A stretch of DNA of 64,000 nucleotides, taken from the NCBI RefSeq assembly GCF_043290135.1, contig NC_134701.1, forward strand, positions 205,031,601 through 205,095,600, written 5' to 3'. Made by a program: the position numbers and the translations under genes. Numbering within the stretch: position 1 is the stretch's first letter; each line of letters begins with the position of its first letter. The notes beneath the pieces were generated by a model, which ran no database searches, was not told where the DNA came from, and saw only the letters and a program-made list of their open reading frames with translations. This DNA comes from Rhipicephalus microplus (lineage: Eukaryota; Arthropoda; Arachnida; Ixodida; Ixodidae). Of this stretch, positions 32,351-43,799 are shown in pieces.

Positions 32351-32458
32351 TGGCGCAATGAGCGCGCGGAGGCTCTCATCTCTTACGCGTGCTTTGGTCC
32401 GCGTAGAGGAAGTCAGTGGATGATCTCTCGCACGCCCTTATAGTTCGGTGGGGAGGAT

Positions 32459-32508
32459 CAATCGTTCTGAGCCTAACACCTTGGCTGGCGTTAGGCTCAG
32501 AACGATTG
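32459..32508. repeat. Perfect 19-bp hairpin
   Basis: CAATCGTTCTGAGCCTAAC (32459-32477) is followed by a 12-nt loop and its exact reverse complement (32490-32508). No coding context explains it. Confidence 0.9.
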
Positions 32509-32754
32509 TGTTGTAGTTACGGGGAGCACAATGGTCACTGCAATCGTTGCACAGCCTCCGTTTGCGAATAGGGCGCGCTTTTAAAACACAGCGAATTAAC
32601 AACTGAGGCATTTGTTTGCGTTCATCTGTACCTGCAAGTACGTTTTGTGCGTCATTTGTGCTTGAGAGACGCGGGCACGTTTCGATCAGCTTGCCATTCT
32701 GAGCGTCACCTTCCAATTTGTTGCTATCACGTTCATTGCTTCGCCTTTGCGGCA

Positions 32755-33110
32755 AATGATGATGAACAAACTTTATTTATTTAGCAAAAAGACCCTCCTC
32801 CCCTTTATGGTGTGAGAGGAGAAGGGATGACCAAACCTAGACGACGGCCATGATCCCATGGGCCCTGGCAGCATCTTCGTCCTGCCGTATGAAGCGGGCT
32901 TGTAATTGAGAGTCAGGGCTGGGGCGCGCAGTATCCCATGCACTCCCGTTTGAAAATTCGCCTCTCATGGGGGCCTGCGGGCATGCCCAAAAAATGTGGC
33001 TGAAGTTCGCCCTGTTGTGGCAAAGTTTACACTTGTCCGAATGAAGTTCCGGCACGCAGTGGTTCATTGTTACCGGACTATGAAACGTAAGGGTCTGGAG
33101 CAGGCGTCAC
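32755..33110 (-). pseudogene. Non-LTR retrotransposon C-terminal fragment and 3' end
   Basis: The minus-strand frame reads RLLQTLTFHSPVTMNHCVPE, then CKLCHNRANFSHIFWACPQ, then RFIRQDEDAARAHGIM and stops at 32837. The CX2CX7HX4C-type Cys/His motif near the C terminus is typical of LINE ORF2 proteins. A 3' untranslated segment with AAATAAATAAAG and a GTTCATCATCATT tail follows down to about 32755. The frame has an in-frame stop upstream and no reverse transcriptase, so it is a 5'-truncated dead copy. Confidence 0.65.
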
Positions 33111-36100
33111 GCCACCACCTGTAAGCTATGATTTTTTGTGCTAACAGAATTGGACGTGTATGTTAAAGAAGTACGTCTTTTTCCAATCTTAAAACTGCAA
33201 TGAAATGCCTGCATAACTAAGAATATGAGAGCACAATATTTCTTTATTCTAAGTGTCACTTCTTTATATGCACCAAACACAAAAATGGCCCTAATAAAAC
33301 ATACAAGTCCACCGTTCTACACAAATATTTATTCATAGCATATCCAAACAGCCCTTGGCAAAAAGAGCATTCTTGTACTGCAATGGTACAATAAATTACC
33401 CAAAGCGAACCGCCGCCGACCTGATGTTGTCGAGATTTACGGGGTGCTGCATTTCGAGGCCAGGGACTGAGGAGAGATAGATCTGCAGCATGTCTAATAC
33501 CACAACCGCTTAGCGGCTATTCATAACTCAGTTCTTGTATTGCTTCGTTAAAAAGGTTCGTTTGCTGTTGCGGTTTTCGATGCTGCAGCGTTCGAAATAC
33601 ATAGGCAAGGCAGGAATTCGGCCTGGTCATGTGGCATGCTTCGTTTTACAGCCTATTTTGTTCCACAAACATTTGTTGTAAAGACGTTTGTCTGTATTCC
33701 TTCGCGCATTGTCAGGAAGTTGAAAATGCATATTTCTTCATAGCGTCTGCTCGCACAGCTTAAATTCTAGGTAACTTGTATATGGCATATGCACAAGGGT
33801 GTAGCGAATAAATTCCAGTACTTATGAATATGGCACATAGTAACAGAAGCCGGAAGTGTATATGAAGGTTCCTCAAAGAAAAAAAGTTGGTCGTCACGCA
33901 CAGATGTGTGCATAATAGTTTTTCTTTTATATCAGAGTAAATGAAAGTACACTAGCAAAAAAAAATAAGTCGGAAGACACTTCATTGTGGTTTTGTTCAC
34001 TATATCAATATAATTGGCACTACAAAAGGGCTGCCACAATGTATGCTGTTAAATAGCGCATGTTCTGAGTATTATTTCAAGAAAACAGCGCATGCGATCA
34101 ATGAAGACAAAAAAAAAGAAGAAACAGACACAGTGATTCACTCAGAACTGTAAGGAACACTAACTGGCGATGAACCAACAGCTGAATGGTTGCAGCGTTA
34201 TGTACGTTATAAATTTAGTTATGCTATTATTTAAACATGCGAAGTGTAATCTTGCTTCAAGCCCACCAGTGCCATAAATCAGGCCGAAGTATCAAGAACA
34301 CTTCAAAAATGAAACTGCATACTTGAAGGTAGATCGATGACGTCGGCGTAAATTATATCATCATGTTACTCTTGTATACCATAGATAAGGCTAATCACGT
34401 CGAAGTTCTCCGCATATAACCAAGATACTGTGCGGCAATGGAACTTTTCTGATTGTAAACATCTTGATATTTTAAAAAAAGATACTTTCACGATCAAAGA
34501 ACTTTTCCACGTACCTGCGTGACTCGCTGGCAGAAGTCGTCGAAATACAATAGCCTTCACTTTAGAGACAGGAAATAAAGCGTTTATTTGACGTTCTGTT
34601 CGAAAAGGTTGGTGAGGGAGATCCTTAGTCGGAGATCTAATTTGTGTGAGCCACTGTAAGTAGGCGCTATGTGAGATACGCACGCCATGTGGCAGTAATT
34701 TCAAGAAACTTTTTTTTTCCAGGATGCACTGGCAGTGCTATACGTGGCAGCAACGTATTGCTTAAAGGAAGCCTATAGGAAACACCCGCTTTTCGTTCGT
34801 GGCGTCACGTTGTCAGCGCAGCGTAATAATCACTGCGACCTTTAAGATTACGTATCTATGCATTTTGGAAATAAAGAAACACACAGCCTGATACTTGCAT
34901 ATTGATGCTAACTTCGAATATGCGTGATACTTGCGTTTTGATTGAAAATGTTGACAAGTACGAACGCAGCCAGAACGTAGTTGACTGGGCATTAAAGATG
35001 TGCTTAAACTTTCACCGGGTGGATGAATCGTGTGACACACAGAACAACAGAAAGACAGACAGAACAAAACTTTTGTATTAAACTATCTCAAGAAAGACTA
35101 TCGTCCCTAAAAAACGGCTCCAGCACTGACGTGGCACATTTCACTGGTGCCCCAAAGAGCACACTCTTTTGCACACACGCCCACATACCATTTGTTGATA
35201 TGCTTGAATGCTTGTGCATTCACTCCTACTTGTAGGGAGAAACTAGAAAAGCTTGTCTTGTAAAAATCTTCCTCCCAGGAGGTAATCAGCTGTTACAATA
35301 ACGTGGGTGCCTTGAACTTAGAGCAGAGATTCTTAAGCCTGTTATTCCGAGAAGACCCGGCTAAGCTTCATCAAGGGCTAAGGAACCCCTGACCCTCTCT
35401 GTCTTGATGTAAGGATTTTTCATTTGGTTTACGCTACATTCGTGTACAATAGATAATAAAACAAATTTACATGAAAAAATTAATACCTGCAGACATGCAA
35501 CTGAGCTCGCCTTTTTCAAATTAACAAATCGACGAAGATGCCCAGTTGCACCAAGGGCCAGCCACATGTCATCTGCTGAATCCAGACAATTCCTGTGCTT
35601 TTTTCCCATATGACCACAAGCATATGTTGTTGTAAATGAATGCAGAAGATTAGGATTAGCGTGTTGTAGGTAGTCGGCCTTGCATAGTTTGCAGAAAATT
35701 TCCCCGCCTGATTTCCTCTTTGTTAATTGAATGTAATCTGTTTTTTTTTACTAAGCACGAGCACACTCGTAGAAAACAAAATTGCGCATAGCGCAACGCA
35801 AGCCTGCATAAGCCGGTGGCCTTTGTGCTATTTACGTGCAGTTTTGTGCCGCTACTCTCTCTCATTGCACCGTACCCCAAATATCCTATGCCACATCTTC
35901 AGCATCTAGCTCCAAACAGGATAAATACGCAAGGGGGTAATATAACGCCTCCGAGATTCAAGTCTAGCCTAATCACGTGGCCCGTTTTCAGAGTCTGGCT
36001 GGTTACAATCTAATGGCTGGATTGTGGGCAGCTCGCGCGTTTCTGATATACACTGACGTGTGTTCTTTGATACTCGGTCGTCAGTACCAGACGTTCTTTA

Positions 36101-36964
36101 GATCGATTGCACCTCGTATTCATCATGTAGGTGTCTCGGCGAGTTTGAATTCAAGCAAAACTGATCGCTGGCTTGCTGGAACACTGCGCAGTAACGTTGC
36201 ATGGCTGCATGCCATGGGAGTTTGCCAAGGCCGCATGGGCCCGTCGACTATGTTCGCCAGCCGCTGAAGTTATCACTCGAAGCTCCTAATGACTTGGAGA
36301 TAATTTACATCGCAAAGAGAACCCGCTACCACCCCCATTCAGCGGGAAAAAAGTGAGGAGCCCTCTGTGTTTCGGAAAGCGTGACTGATGACCGCCACAT
36401 TTTTAGTTTCACTTCAACGCGGCCAAAATGAGAATCTTTCCCGCCGGGAACTTATTTTGCAGGCAAAACTTTTTCTTTCGCGGATATTCTTACGCGACGT
36501 CTCTTCTGCCTCCTTGGGCTCAGAGAATTAGTTTTTTTGTACGTGATGCCTCGTTACGCTTAAGACATCAGCTCTTGCTTTATCATTGGGATCCTGAGCG
36601 CCCTTATTTAATTTTTTTTATCTTCCAGCAAAATGGAATTGTTTTGTCCTTTTGATTCTTGCTACCCCAGAGGCAGGGTTGCAGAGCTGAGCAGCAAAAC
36701 ACTTATTATGGTTGGGGGCACGAGAAAAGACAACTTACTTTCTAGCTAACTTGATTTAAGTATAGTCGAGAAGCGAATAAAGAACAGTGTAAGAATGGCT
36801 TGTGACAATTTAAGTCAAGACATCTTAATTGAGATATTACAATGAAACGAGCCTCCTAAAATAGCTAACCGACCCGTCAGCTGAGTTTAGGTGCTTAGTT
36901 ACTTTATATATGGGAAGAATCGTGGCTGTGACCTAATCAGTTTTTCTGCTTTGTTACAAACCCA
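33111..36964. other. Long unassigned AT-rich stretch
   Basis: Nearly 4 kb with short frames only (longest about 112 residues, 34366-34704 minus, no motifs). I recognise no mobile element, RNA or gene. Confidence 0.5.
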
Positions 36965-38827
36965 GGAAAAATCTTCAGCAGAGTGAGTTGTTGGGCAAGT
37001 TAGCACATATTTAACGTAGCTTATGGCACGGAAAAAACAAGAGAGGAGGACAAGCGCAAACTACTAACTTAATTTATTCGGAAAAGCACACATATATATA
37101 CAGGTCAGCAAAGTCACAAGTCATAAGCAGAATATAAATCCTTTTATTGGCAAGCACTCAAGTAATCTATCTCAGTGGCATGTAACGTGATTGAGGGCTT
37201 CGGCACGCATGTGTCGCCTAATCTATTATTAAGATATACCTCCTCTATTTCTCGTGAAATTTTGCCTTTCAATCTTGCGAGCACCCTGGTCTCTGTAGCA
37301 AGGGTTGCAAAGGGCTCGAAGGTCGATGGCAGGTACGGCGTTTTTTTTTTTTTTTTGAGGGGGTAGCAGGCTCCCCGCTGTAGTGCGCATAGCCGATCTT
37401 CGACAGTGAGGGGACGCGATCCTAATCGATAGAACAAAGGATTATGATGAGAAAGATGAAACTGTACAGCGATTCAGCTCAGATTTAGCTGAGGTTCAGT
37501 GATTATTTACAAAATGTCTTCGGCTGTATAGCCCGTCTTCTCCCTACAAATAGGTTCGAAGAACGTGGTGACTAGTCTTGCCCCAAATCAGGTGACGAAG
37601 TCTCAGTGGTCCACCCACCAGGAAGGGTGCAGATTTTGGACCACTGGGCTGGTGATAAACATGAGCGGAAAGGTCCAATGGTAGCACGAGCGCACCACAC
37701 AATGACGCACGCGGCCCACAGCCCGAAGACATCGAAGGGCGAGAAGGTAGAGTCCAGTGGAGCGGGAAAGCTTAGCTCATCCTTGGAGATGGCTGCTGAC
37801 ACGAACGTCAGCTGCGGTCCAAGGCAGTGTTCTTCTACAGTGTTCCGGTACTTTCTCGAACATAGCTGTTCAGTTTCTCGTTTCCTGAGGACGGCCACAG
37901 CGACGCCTTCGCACGCCTACGAACTGTCGGCGCTTTTGTGGTGAATTCGCGTAGGCGGCAATAGCCGAGTCGAGAGGTATACTCCATAAGAACTGCCACA
38001 GTGGCGCCGTCGCATGCTGTCTGAACCCGATTCAACAAAGGGTTGTTCACAAAGCTTCCGTCGAGTTCCACGTAACCCGAACACAGCAAACTGCCAGGCC
38101 CACCTGCAGGACAGCGTCGTGCTTTTCGCTTCCGTCCGGGCACCGATATCGGAAAGAAAGCCTTCTCGCAGACTGCATCCCGCACAATGGCGTCTGCTAA
38201 GATGAACTGCTGGGCCAAACGTAACATGGTGCGTAGCCGCACTCCCTGCAGTGTAACGAAAGATTTGAGAGGTGTCCCCCTCAAAGACGCCTTATGGTCT
38301 AACAATCAATTGTTTACACATCTGCCTGACAGGATTTTCCACAAGATAGTGGTGTGTCTTCAACTACATTTTTGGCACACTCGAACAAATTATCACGGGG
38401 CTTGATGTCACACCCGTGCACCCGCTCGCTCCGTCTAGATAACTTCTTGCTCACAGGCGCACAAATCCGGCCAAGCTTGTCTGCAACCGAAAAAACCACG
38501 CTACATCCGAACTTGTCCCCAACTTTCTTCGGCTTATGGGAAACCCCGTCAACATACGCAATGCTTACAAAAGGAGCCCCTTCTCTCCGTTTTACTCAGC
38601 TGATACCCCGTGCTTCCAACTTCAACTTTTGCTAGAACCTTTCACCTAGGACCACTAATTGGCGATGTGGGAACCTAGACTGCCGAAGCCTCTCAATCTG
38701 CCGGGCTAAACTCTCTCTTGCATGTGGTGTGGGCTCGACGTGTTAAGCGACGCTCCCTGACAGCCATCGCAACACCGTTCTTACCTGTTTTAGAAATACC
38801 CGAACAGAAGTCAATGATAGGTTTGAA
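36965..38827 (-). mobile_element. Penelope-like element copy 1, 5' truncated and interrupted
   Basis: Minus orientation. From the right: RT-to-endonuclease linker beginning KPIIDF, a KLGRICAPVSKKLSRRSERV segment, the LLDHKASLRGTP segment, then after an unrelated insertion (37306-38226) the C terminus ETRVLARLKGKISREIEEVY and GDTCVPKPSITL ending at about 37147. The 3' untranslated part includes AATAAATTAAGTTAGTAG and CCATAAGCTACG. Beyond it, about 36965-37020, is sequence like the start of the plus copy at 39240 (CACTCTGCTGAA), suggesting a second unit end. It abuts copy 2 head-to-head at 38827/38828. Confidence 0.75.
37306..38226. mobile_element. Unclassified insertion in PLE copy 1 (possible solo LTR)
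   Basis: About 920 bp absent from the other PLE copies. It begins TGCAAAGG, ends GTAACA (TG...CA), and is flanked by GGGT and TGGT, a possible 4-bp duplication with one mismatch. It contains a long T run near 37341-37355. A frame at 37835-38305 (minus) spans its right edge without a recognised domain. A solo LTR is the simplest reading; the evidence is indirect. Confidence 0.35.
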
Positions 38828-39240
38828 AATGCTATGTCGGGGAGGCGGGACGGTGTGTAAACAATAAATTGTTAGACCATAAGGCGTCTTTGAGGGGGAC
38901 ACCTTGTTCAAATCTTTCGTTACACTGCAGGGAGTATGGCTGCCGAACCTTGCTATCAGAGACCAGGGTGCTCGCAAGAATGAAAGGAAAAATTGCACGA
39001 GAAATAGAGGAGGCATATTTTAATAATAGATTAGGCGACACATGCGTGTCGAAGCCCTCAATCACATTACAAGTTGCCGAGATAGATTACCTGAGTGCTT
39101 GTCACTAAAGATTCATTTTCTGCTAATATAATTTGTGACATTGTTGACCGCCATATATATGTGTGCGCTTTTTCGAATAAATTTAGTTGATAGTTTGCAC
39201 TTGTCCTTCTCTCGTGTTCTTTTGCGCGCCATAAGCTACG
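38828..39240 (+). mobile_element. Penelope-like element copy 2, 5'-truncated GIY-YIG end
   Basis: Plus strand, starting inside the GIY-YIG region (CYVGEAGRCVNNKLLDHKAS in one frame) and continuing through SLHCREYGCRTLLSETRVL, KGKIAREIEEAYFNNRLGDT to the stop after SACH at about 39108. The 3' untranslated part has AATAAATTTAGTTGATAG and GCGCCATAAGCTACG. Copy 3 follows directly in the same orientation, so copy 2 occupies the place of an upstream pseudo-LTR. Confidence 0.75.
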
Positions 39241-39675
39241 TGAAGAATTAACTCACTCCCCCAACAGTCACTCTGCTGAAATACATGACTAGTTCCTTGG
39301 GCTCTTTTCAGTGTTTAAACTTCTCGTTAACTAATCCAGCTGTTCTTGTGGCCTTCTATGCGGTGTGCGTGTGCCATGCTAGAACGGCTTCTTGGTATGT
39401 CCTTTACTATGAGTGCCCACCCGATGTAGCATTGCTTTGTGGATGGCTTCAACCTTCACCGTCCTACACAAAACGCATTTGCCGCATCTTATCGCCGGAA
39501 TGGTGCCGACAGGCTCGGTTGTACGACTATTGCCTTCGGTGGCGTGTGGTTGGGTCGGATGTGGTATGCCTCCACCGTAGTACAAAAAATAGACAACAAC
39601 AAGGTATCGTGTGACTGAATACCTGTGGAATAATATACAGCCCACCTTGCCACGGAGGAAGAAGGAGGTGGCTAG

Positions 39676-40740
39676 TCCGTAAAAGTCGTTGTGTTGAGAG
39701 ACGCCTTTATGGTTTATGAGAAAGTTAAGAAGACGTTGGAACTCGGACCGAAGCTTTATTTCGAGCACCACCTGAAAGCAGCTGATGCCTTGGAGATGGG
39801 AAGAATGGTGGCGGATAGAGTACCTGAAGCGTAGAAGGCTTGTTGCATTGCTGAGTGCGCAGGGTCATTGCGACTGCAAGGCAGAAACCGCAAATGCTTG
39901 TGCGAGAGTTCGTGGCGAACAAACGCGGCCTGGTCGACTATTTAGTCGAGAGGAAAATCAGGCCTCTGGTGGCAGATAAGGAGGGAACCTTCCCTCTGCT
40001 GCTGGAGGGGCTGTTCCAGGCAAAAGCCGAAGCAACGGTAAAAAAGCACCTTAAGGCGTTTGAAGAAAGGCTGGGGGATGTTAAGAAGAAAGCGGTAGCG
40101 CTTTTGCAAGAGATGAAACTTGATAGCCTGTGCTCAGAGGTGAAGAAAGTTAAAGGCACCATGCTAGAAAGGTTTTGCCCCGTGAAGACGCATAAGGCTT
40201 TTTTTTACCCGTTTCGCCTTATCGTTTCCGAGCGTGGGACTCGGCAGCGCAAGGTGTCTGGATTTTTTTTTAAGCATCTGACGTCTTTTGGTGTGGTGGA
40301 CCCTTACCGGATGAAAAATTCAGAGGAAGTGACAAGGTTTCTGATGGAGCGTTCTGTAAAAGAACTGTCAGGGTTCAGTGTTGATGTGGAAGACCTCTTC
40401 TACTCATTGCCACAGGACAGACTTCTGGTGTGTGTCAGAAATCGCATTCAAGAAGATAATGATGAACTAAGGTTTCAGGGCAGGTGAGGTGCATCTACAG
40501 GTTCCTTCCTTGAGATCCTGTCGGTGTACCTGGGGTAAACTGTTATTGGTTGGAGCGGGTGCTTTTACACTCGGAGGTCGGGGGTCCGCATTGGGTTGAG
40601 GGTCACGCCAGTTTTGAGTGAAATCTTTTTGAGTGTTGATGACAGTAGCCTAGAGACTGCATTAAACTCAGCGGTGGTGAAAACTTTCAGATATGTGGAC
40701 GATTACATCTTTTTTATTAAGGGAGGGGGGAGTCATTATA
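39676..40740 (+). pseudogene. PLE reverse transcriptase, broken
   Basis: The first piece (39676-39834) reads KVVVLRDAFMVYEKVKKTLE then GPKLYFEHH and stops. The second, frame-shifted (39855-40487), reads VREFVANKRGLVDYLVERKI, then ADKEGTF, KTHKAFFYPFRLIVSERGT and FSVDVEDLFYSLPQ, the catalytic-aspartate motif A region. After TGA 40485-40487 and TAA 40536-40538 the same frame continues with STGSFLEILSVYLG, TPVLSEIFLSVDD and the catalytic FRYVDDYIFF (YVDD at 40692-40703). PLE reverse transcriptases are telomerase-related. Conserved motifs remain legible, but two stops and one frameshift inactivate the gene. Confidence 0.8.
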
Positions 40741-40791
40741 AATGAAAAGAACAGAAAAGTGACCCCCGTAACTGTCTCTCAGGAGGAGGAC

Positions 40792-41173
40792 ACCTCAATA
40801 GTAGCTCACGAGGGTTGTTGATAGAGAAGGGATTAAAAGGATAGGATTAAAAGGTAAAGAGATAGACAGAGAGAGATAGAAAGGAAGGAGAGAGCAAGGC
40901 GCAGGGACAGCGAACGACGGAAGTAAGGAGAAAACAGGAAATATGGACATGGTTGCAGCAGTCCGAGGACGGGGCACCACTGGCGAGAGCTCTTGTCGGC
41001 GTCATGTGATGGCGTAGGGCTAATCCAGTCAGCCAGAGCTCCACTGTTGTCGTCGTCGGGGACCGGCGTCAGGAGTTGACGTAGGACCAGCCCAGTCGGC
41101 CAGAGCTGCACTGTCGTCTGAGATCGCGAGGGCACAACCGGTCGGCACGGAATCCAGCGAGCGAGTCCTTTTT
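40792..41173 (-). mobile_element. Retroelement 3'-end repeat (family D), copy 2, inserted in the PLE
   Basis: 382 bp flanked by GAGGAGGAC at 40783-40791 and 41174-41182 (9-bp duplication) within the PLE gene. It matches 22970-23275 over most of its length. The internal unit with CAGTCGGCCAGAGCTGCACT is present twice. Confidence 0.75.
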
Positions 41174-41182
41174 GAGGAGGAC

Positions 41183-42124
41183 TATCAGTGTGTATGTATA
41201 GGAGCGATGTTTTGCAGGTTTTCAATGTGTTGGGGTCGGAGCTGAAGCTTACTTGTGAGGTTCCCGGCAAGGGTTGCATACAGTTTTCAAATATCAGCAT
41301 GTCTTTTGGTGGAAGCTACGTATGTTCGATGTACACCCTCCGTAATGTCAAACCTATCATAGATTTCCGTTCAGGTATTTCTAAAATAGTAAAGAACGGT
41401 GTTCCCATGGGCTGTCTGGAAGCGTCACTCAAGAATTCGTGCCCACACCACATCCAAGAGAGTTCTGCACGGCAGATTGTGAGGCTTCGGCCGTCTTGGT
41501 TCCCAGAACGCCAATTAGCGGTCCTAAGCGCAAGGGTATTGCAAAGGTTGAAGTTGGAAGCGCGGGGTGTAAGCCGAGTGAAACGGAAGGAAGGGGCTCC
41601 TTTTGTAAGCATTCCGTATGTTGACGGGATTTGCCATAAGCTGAAGAAAGTTTAGACAGGCTCAGATGTGGCGCGGTTTTTTTTTTTTTTTTACTGCAGA
41701 CAAGCTTGGCCGGATTTGTGCGGCTGGGGGTAGGAAGTTATCTAGACAGAGCGAGCGGGTCAATGGGTGCGACATCAAGCACCGTGATAAACTGGTCGAG
41801 TGTGCCAAAAATGTAGTTTATGATACACTATTATCTTGTGGAAAATGCTATGTCGGCCAGACGGGACTGTGTATAAACAATAGATTGTTAGACCATAAGG
41901 CGTCTTTGAGGGGGGCACCTTGTTCAAATCTTTCGTTACACTGCAAGGGGTGCTGCTGCGCACCCTTGCTATCGGAGACCAGGACGCTCATAAGAATGAA
42001 AAGAAAAGTTGCACGAGAAATAGAGGATGCATATTTTATTAATAGATTAGGCGACACATGCGTTTTGAAGCCCTCAATCACATTACAAGCTGCCAAGATA
42101 GATTACCTGAGTGCTTGCCACTAA
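41183..42124 (+). pseudogene. PLE linker and GIY-YIG endonuclease, broken
   Basis: One frame (41188-41655) reads GSELKLTCEVPGKGCIQFSN, KPIIDFRSGISKIVKNGVPM, SCPHHIQES and ends at DGICHKLKKV. Near a T run of about 18 bases (41674-41691) the frame changes. The next frame (41666-42124) reads KLGRICAAGGRKLSRQSERV, VVYDTLLSCGKCYVGQTGLC, INNRLLDHKASLRG, REIEDAYFINRLGDTC and stops after SACH. VVY...YVG with the downstream R..H pattern is the GIY-YIG nuclease core. The frameshift at the T run and the upstream insertion break the gene. Confidence 0.8.
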
Positions 42125-42260
42125 AGATTCATTTTCTGCTAATATGACTTGAAGGCATTGTTGACCGGCATATATAGGTGTGCACTTTTTCGAATAAATT
42201 TAGTTGATAGTTTGCGCTTGTCCTTCTCTTGTGTTTTTTCGCGCCATAAGCTACGTTAAG

Positions 42261-43582
42261 GAAGATTGTCCTAGCAGACTTTATTAGGCATCTGCAACAA
42301 CAGAGCGAAGATTATCACGAAAGTGTTACATAACCCTAGACTTCTGAAAAGCGTGTTCGTAGTATAGATATTTATTCTTTTAATGAAACATAATGGAAGA
42401 GGAAGATTTTCTGCGGATGAAGTATTGCGAAGTGTACAAACAATGGCCCCGGATCTTGTTATGTACAAGCGGATCGCGTTTCACTTAGTTCGAATGCATA
42501 TGCCCATATAGTCTCTATATTTCTACTTTACATAATTTCTCAAGAAGAGTGAATTGCTCAGATTGCTAAGGTTGAAGATCGGGCGTGTTGGCAAAGTATG
42601 GTTGCATGTTGCGTACCGCACCAAATTCACGAGACACAAGAAAGATACACACACCGCTCCTTCCTAGCTTACGTTGCTCTATGTACTCCGCTATAAAAGC
42701 AAGTGAAACGTATTTTCGCAAGATAGCTCTTGTTGTGTGTGTGTCCTTGTTGTGTCTCGTCAATGTGATGCCCTATAAAATCTACAGAATGGCCAAGAAG
42801 CACCAACATACATCAAATATTCTGACACTGGGAGAGAAAGAAAAAAAACCGTATACTGAATGGGGGGCAGTCTACTGTTAATAGCTTTGTACTGGTAAAC
42901 GGGAGCTCATACTACTTTGATGATATATTTTACATATAATTTCGAAAATAATTAATAGCTGACCACACAAACGGTAGACGCTATTAATAACAACCATTTA
43001 GCAACAAGCAGGTGCATGGATAATCAAGGGGGTAGGAATTCGGTTGAATAAGTGTTTATTGTAAAATAAATAAATAAACAAATAAATTATGGGAGCCTAA
43101 ATATTCGCCTTTAGGAGTTGAATGCGATCGCGATATCTTGTTCCCAGTTTTCCCAAGGAGGTTTGGTTTGTATTTTAAAAACTTGATGCTTGAAACCTTT
43201 TTGAACTTGCTATGCACCTACTGTGTGCCTTTTGCCGTGGGTGGCGGGCTTTAAATCACGAAGCCATTGGGATAATCACGTGGTAGGACGCCCACTGGCA
43301 ATTGACGCCTGTATCCTCGCAATGTTGCTGCAATATTTTATGCTGTATTGTGCCGCATGAATAGCGGACGCGTGTGTTTGCAAAGCATGAAACTCACTTT
43401 CACTGCATTACCAAGAAGATGAAGTTATTTTCACTGCATTCACAAGCAGAGCAGCTGCTCCAGTGCGCAGTGTTGTTGAAACATTTGGACGCTTGTGTGT
43501 GTTTGCCTGACTTCTTATGAAGTATGTTGTGCGTAGTTCACAATTACTGGTGGTCATTTCATGCATTAAAGAAGAAAAATTC
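42261..43582. other. Unassigned DNA
   Basis: AT-rich, with AAATAAATAAAC repeats near 43065-43085. No gene is recognised. Confidence 0.45.
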
Positions 43583-43799
43583 GCAGATCTCACGTACCGT
43601 GGGAATCGATGACATGCGAAGCACGAATGAAGAAGGTTGATATGTCACTTTAAAATCAGCACGTCGTTACGAGGCGGGGGTATATTATGCCATATATGAC
43701 CTCCATGGGATGACGTTCACGTTTGGATGTGTCATTTACCTTCCTAGTCTATCCACGTCACCTGATACCAAATTTGGTATATGTGGCACTACCGAAACG

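Larger units (their letters stand above)
39241..42260 (+). mobile_element. Penelope-like element copy 3, nearly full length, degenerate
   Basis: It carries the PLE order: N-terminal region, reverse transcriptase, linker, GIY-YIG endonuclease, then a 3' untranslated region with AATAAATTTAGTTGATAG and GCGCCATAAGCTACG. Coding pieces lie in three frames with several stops, and a 382-bp repeat (40792-41173) splits the gene. The copy cannot be autonomous. Confidence 0.8.
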
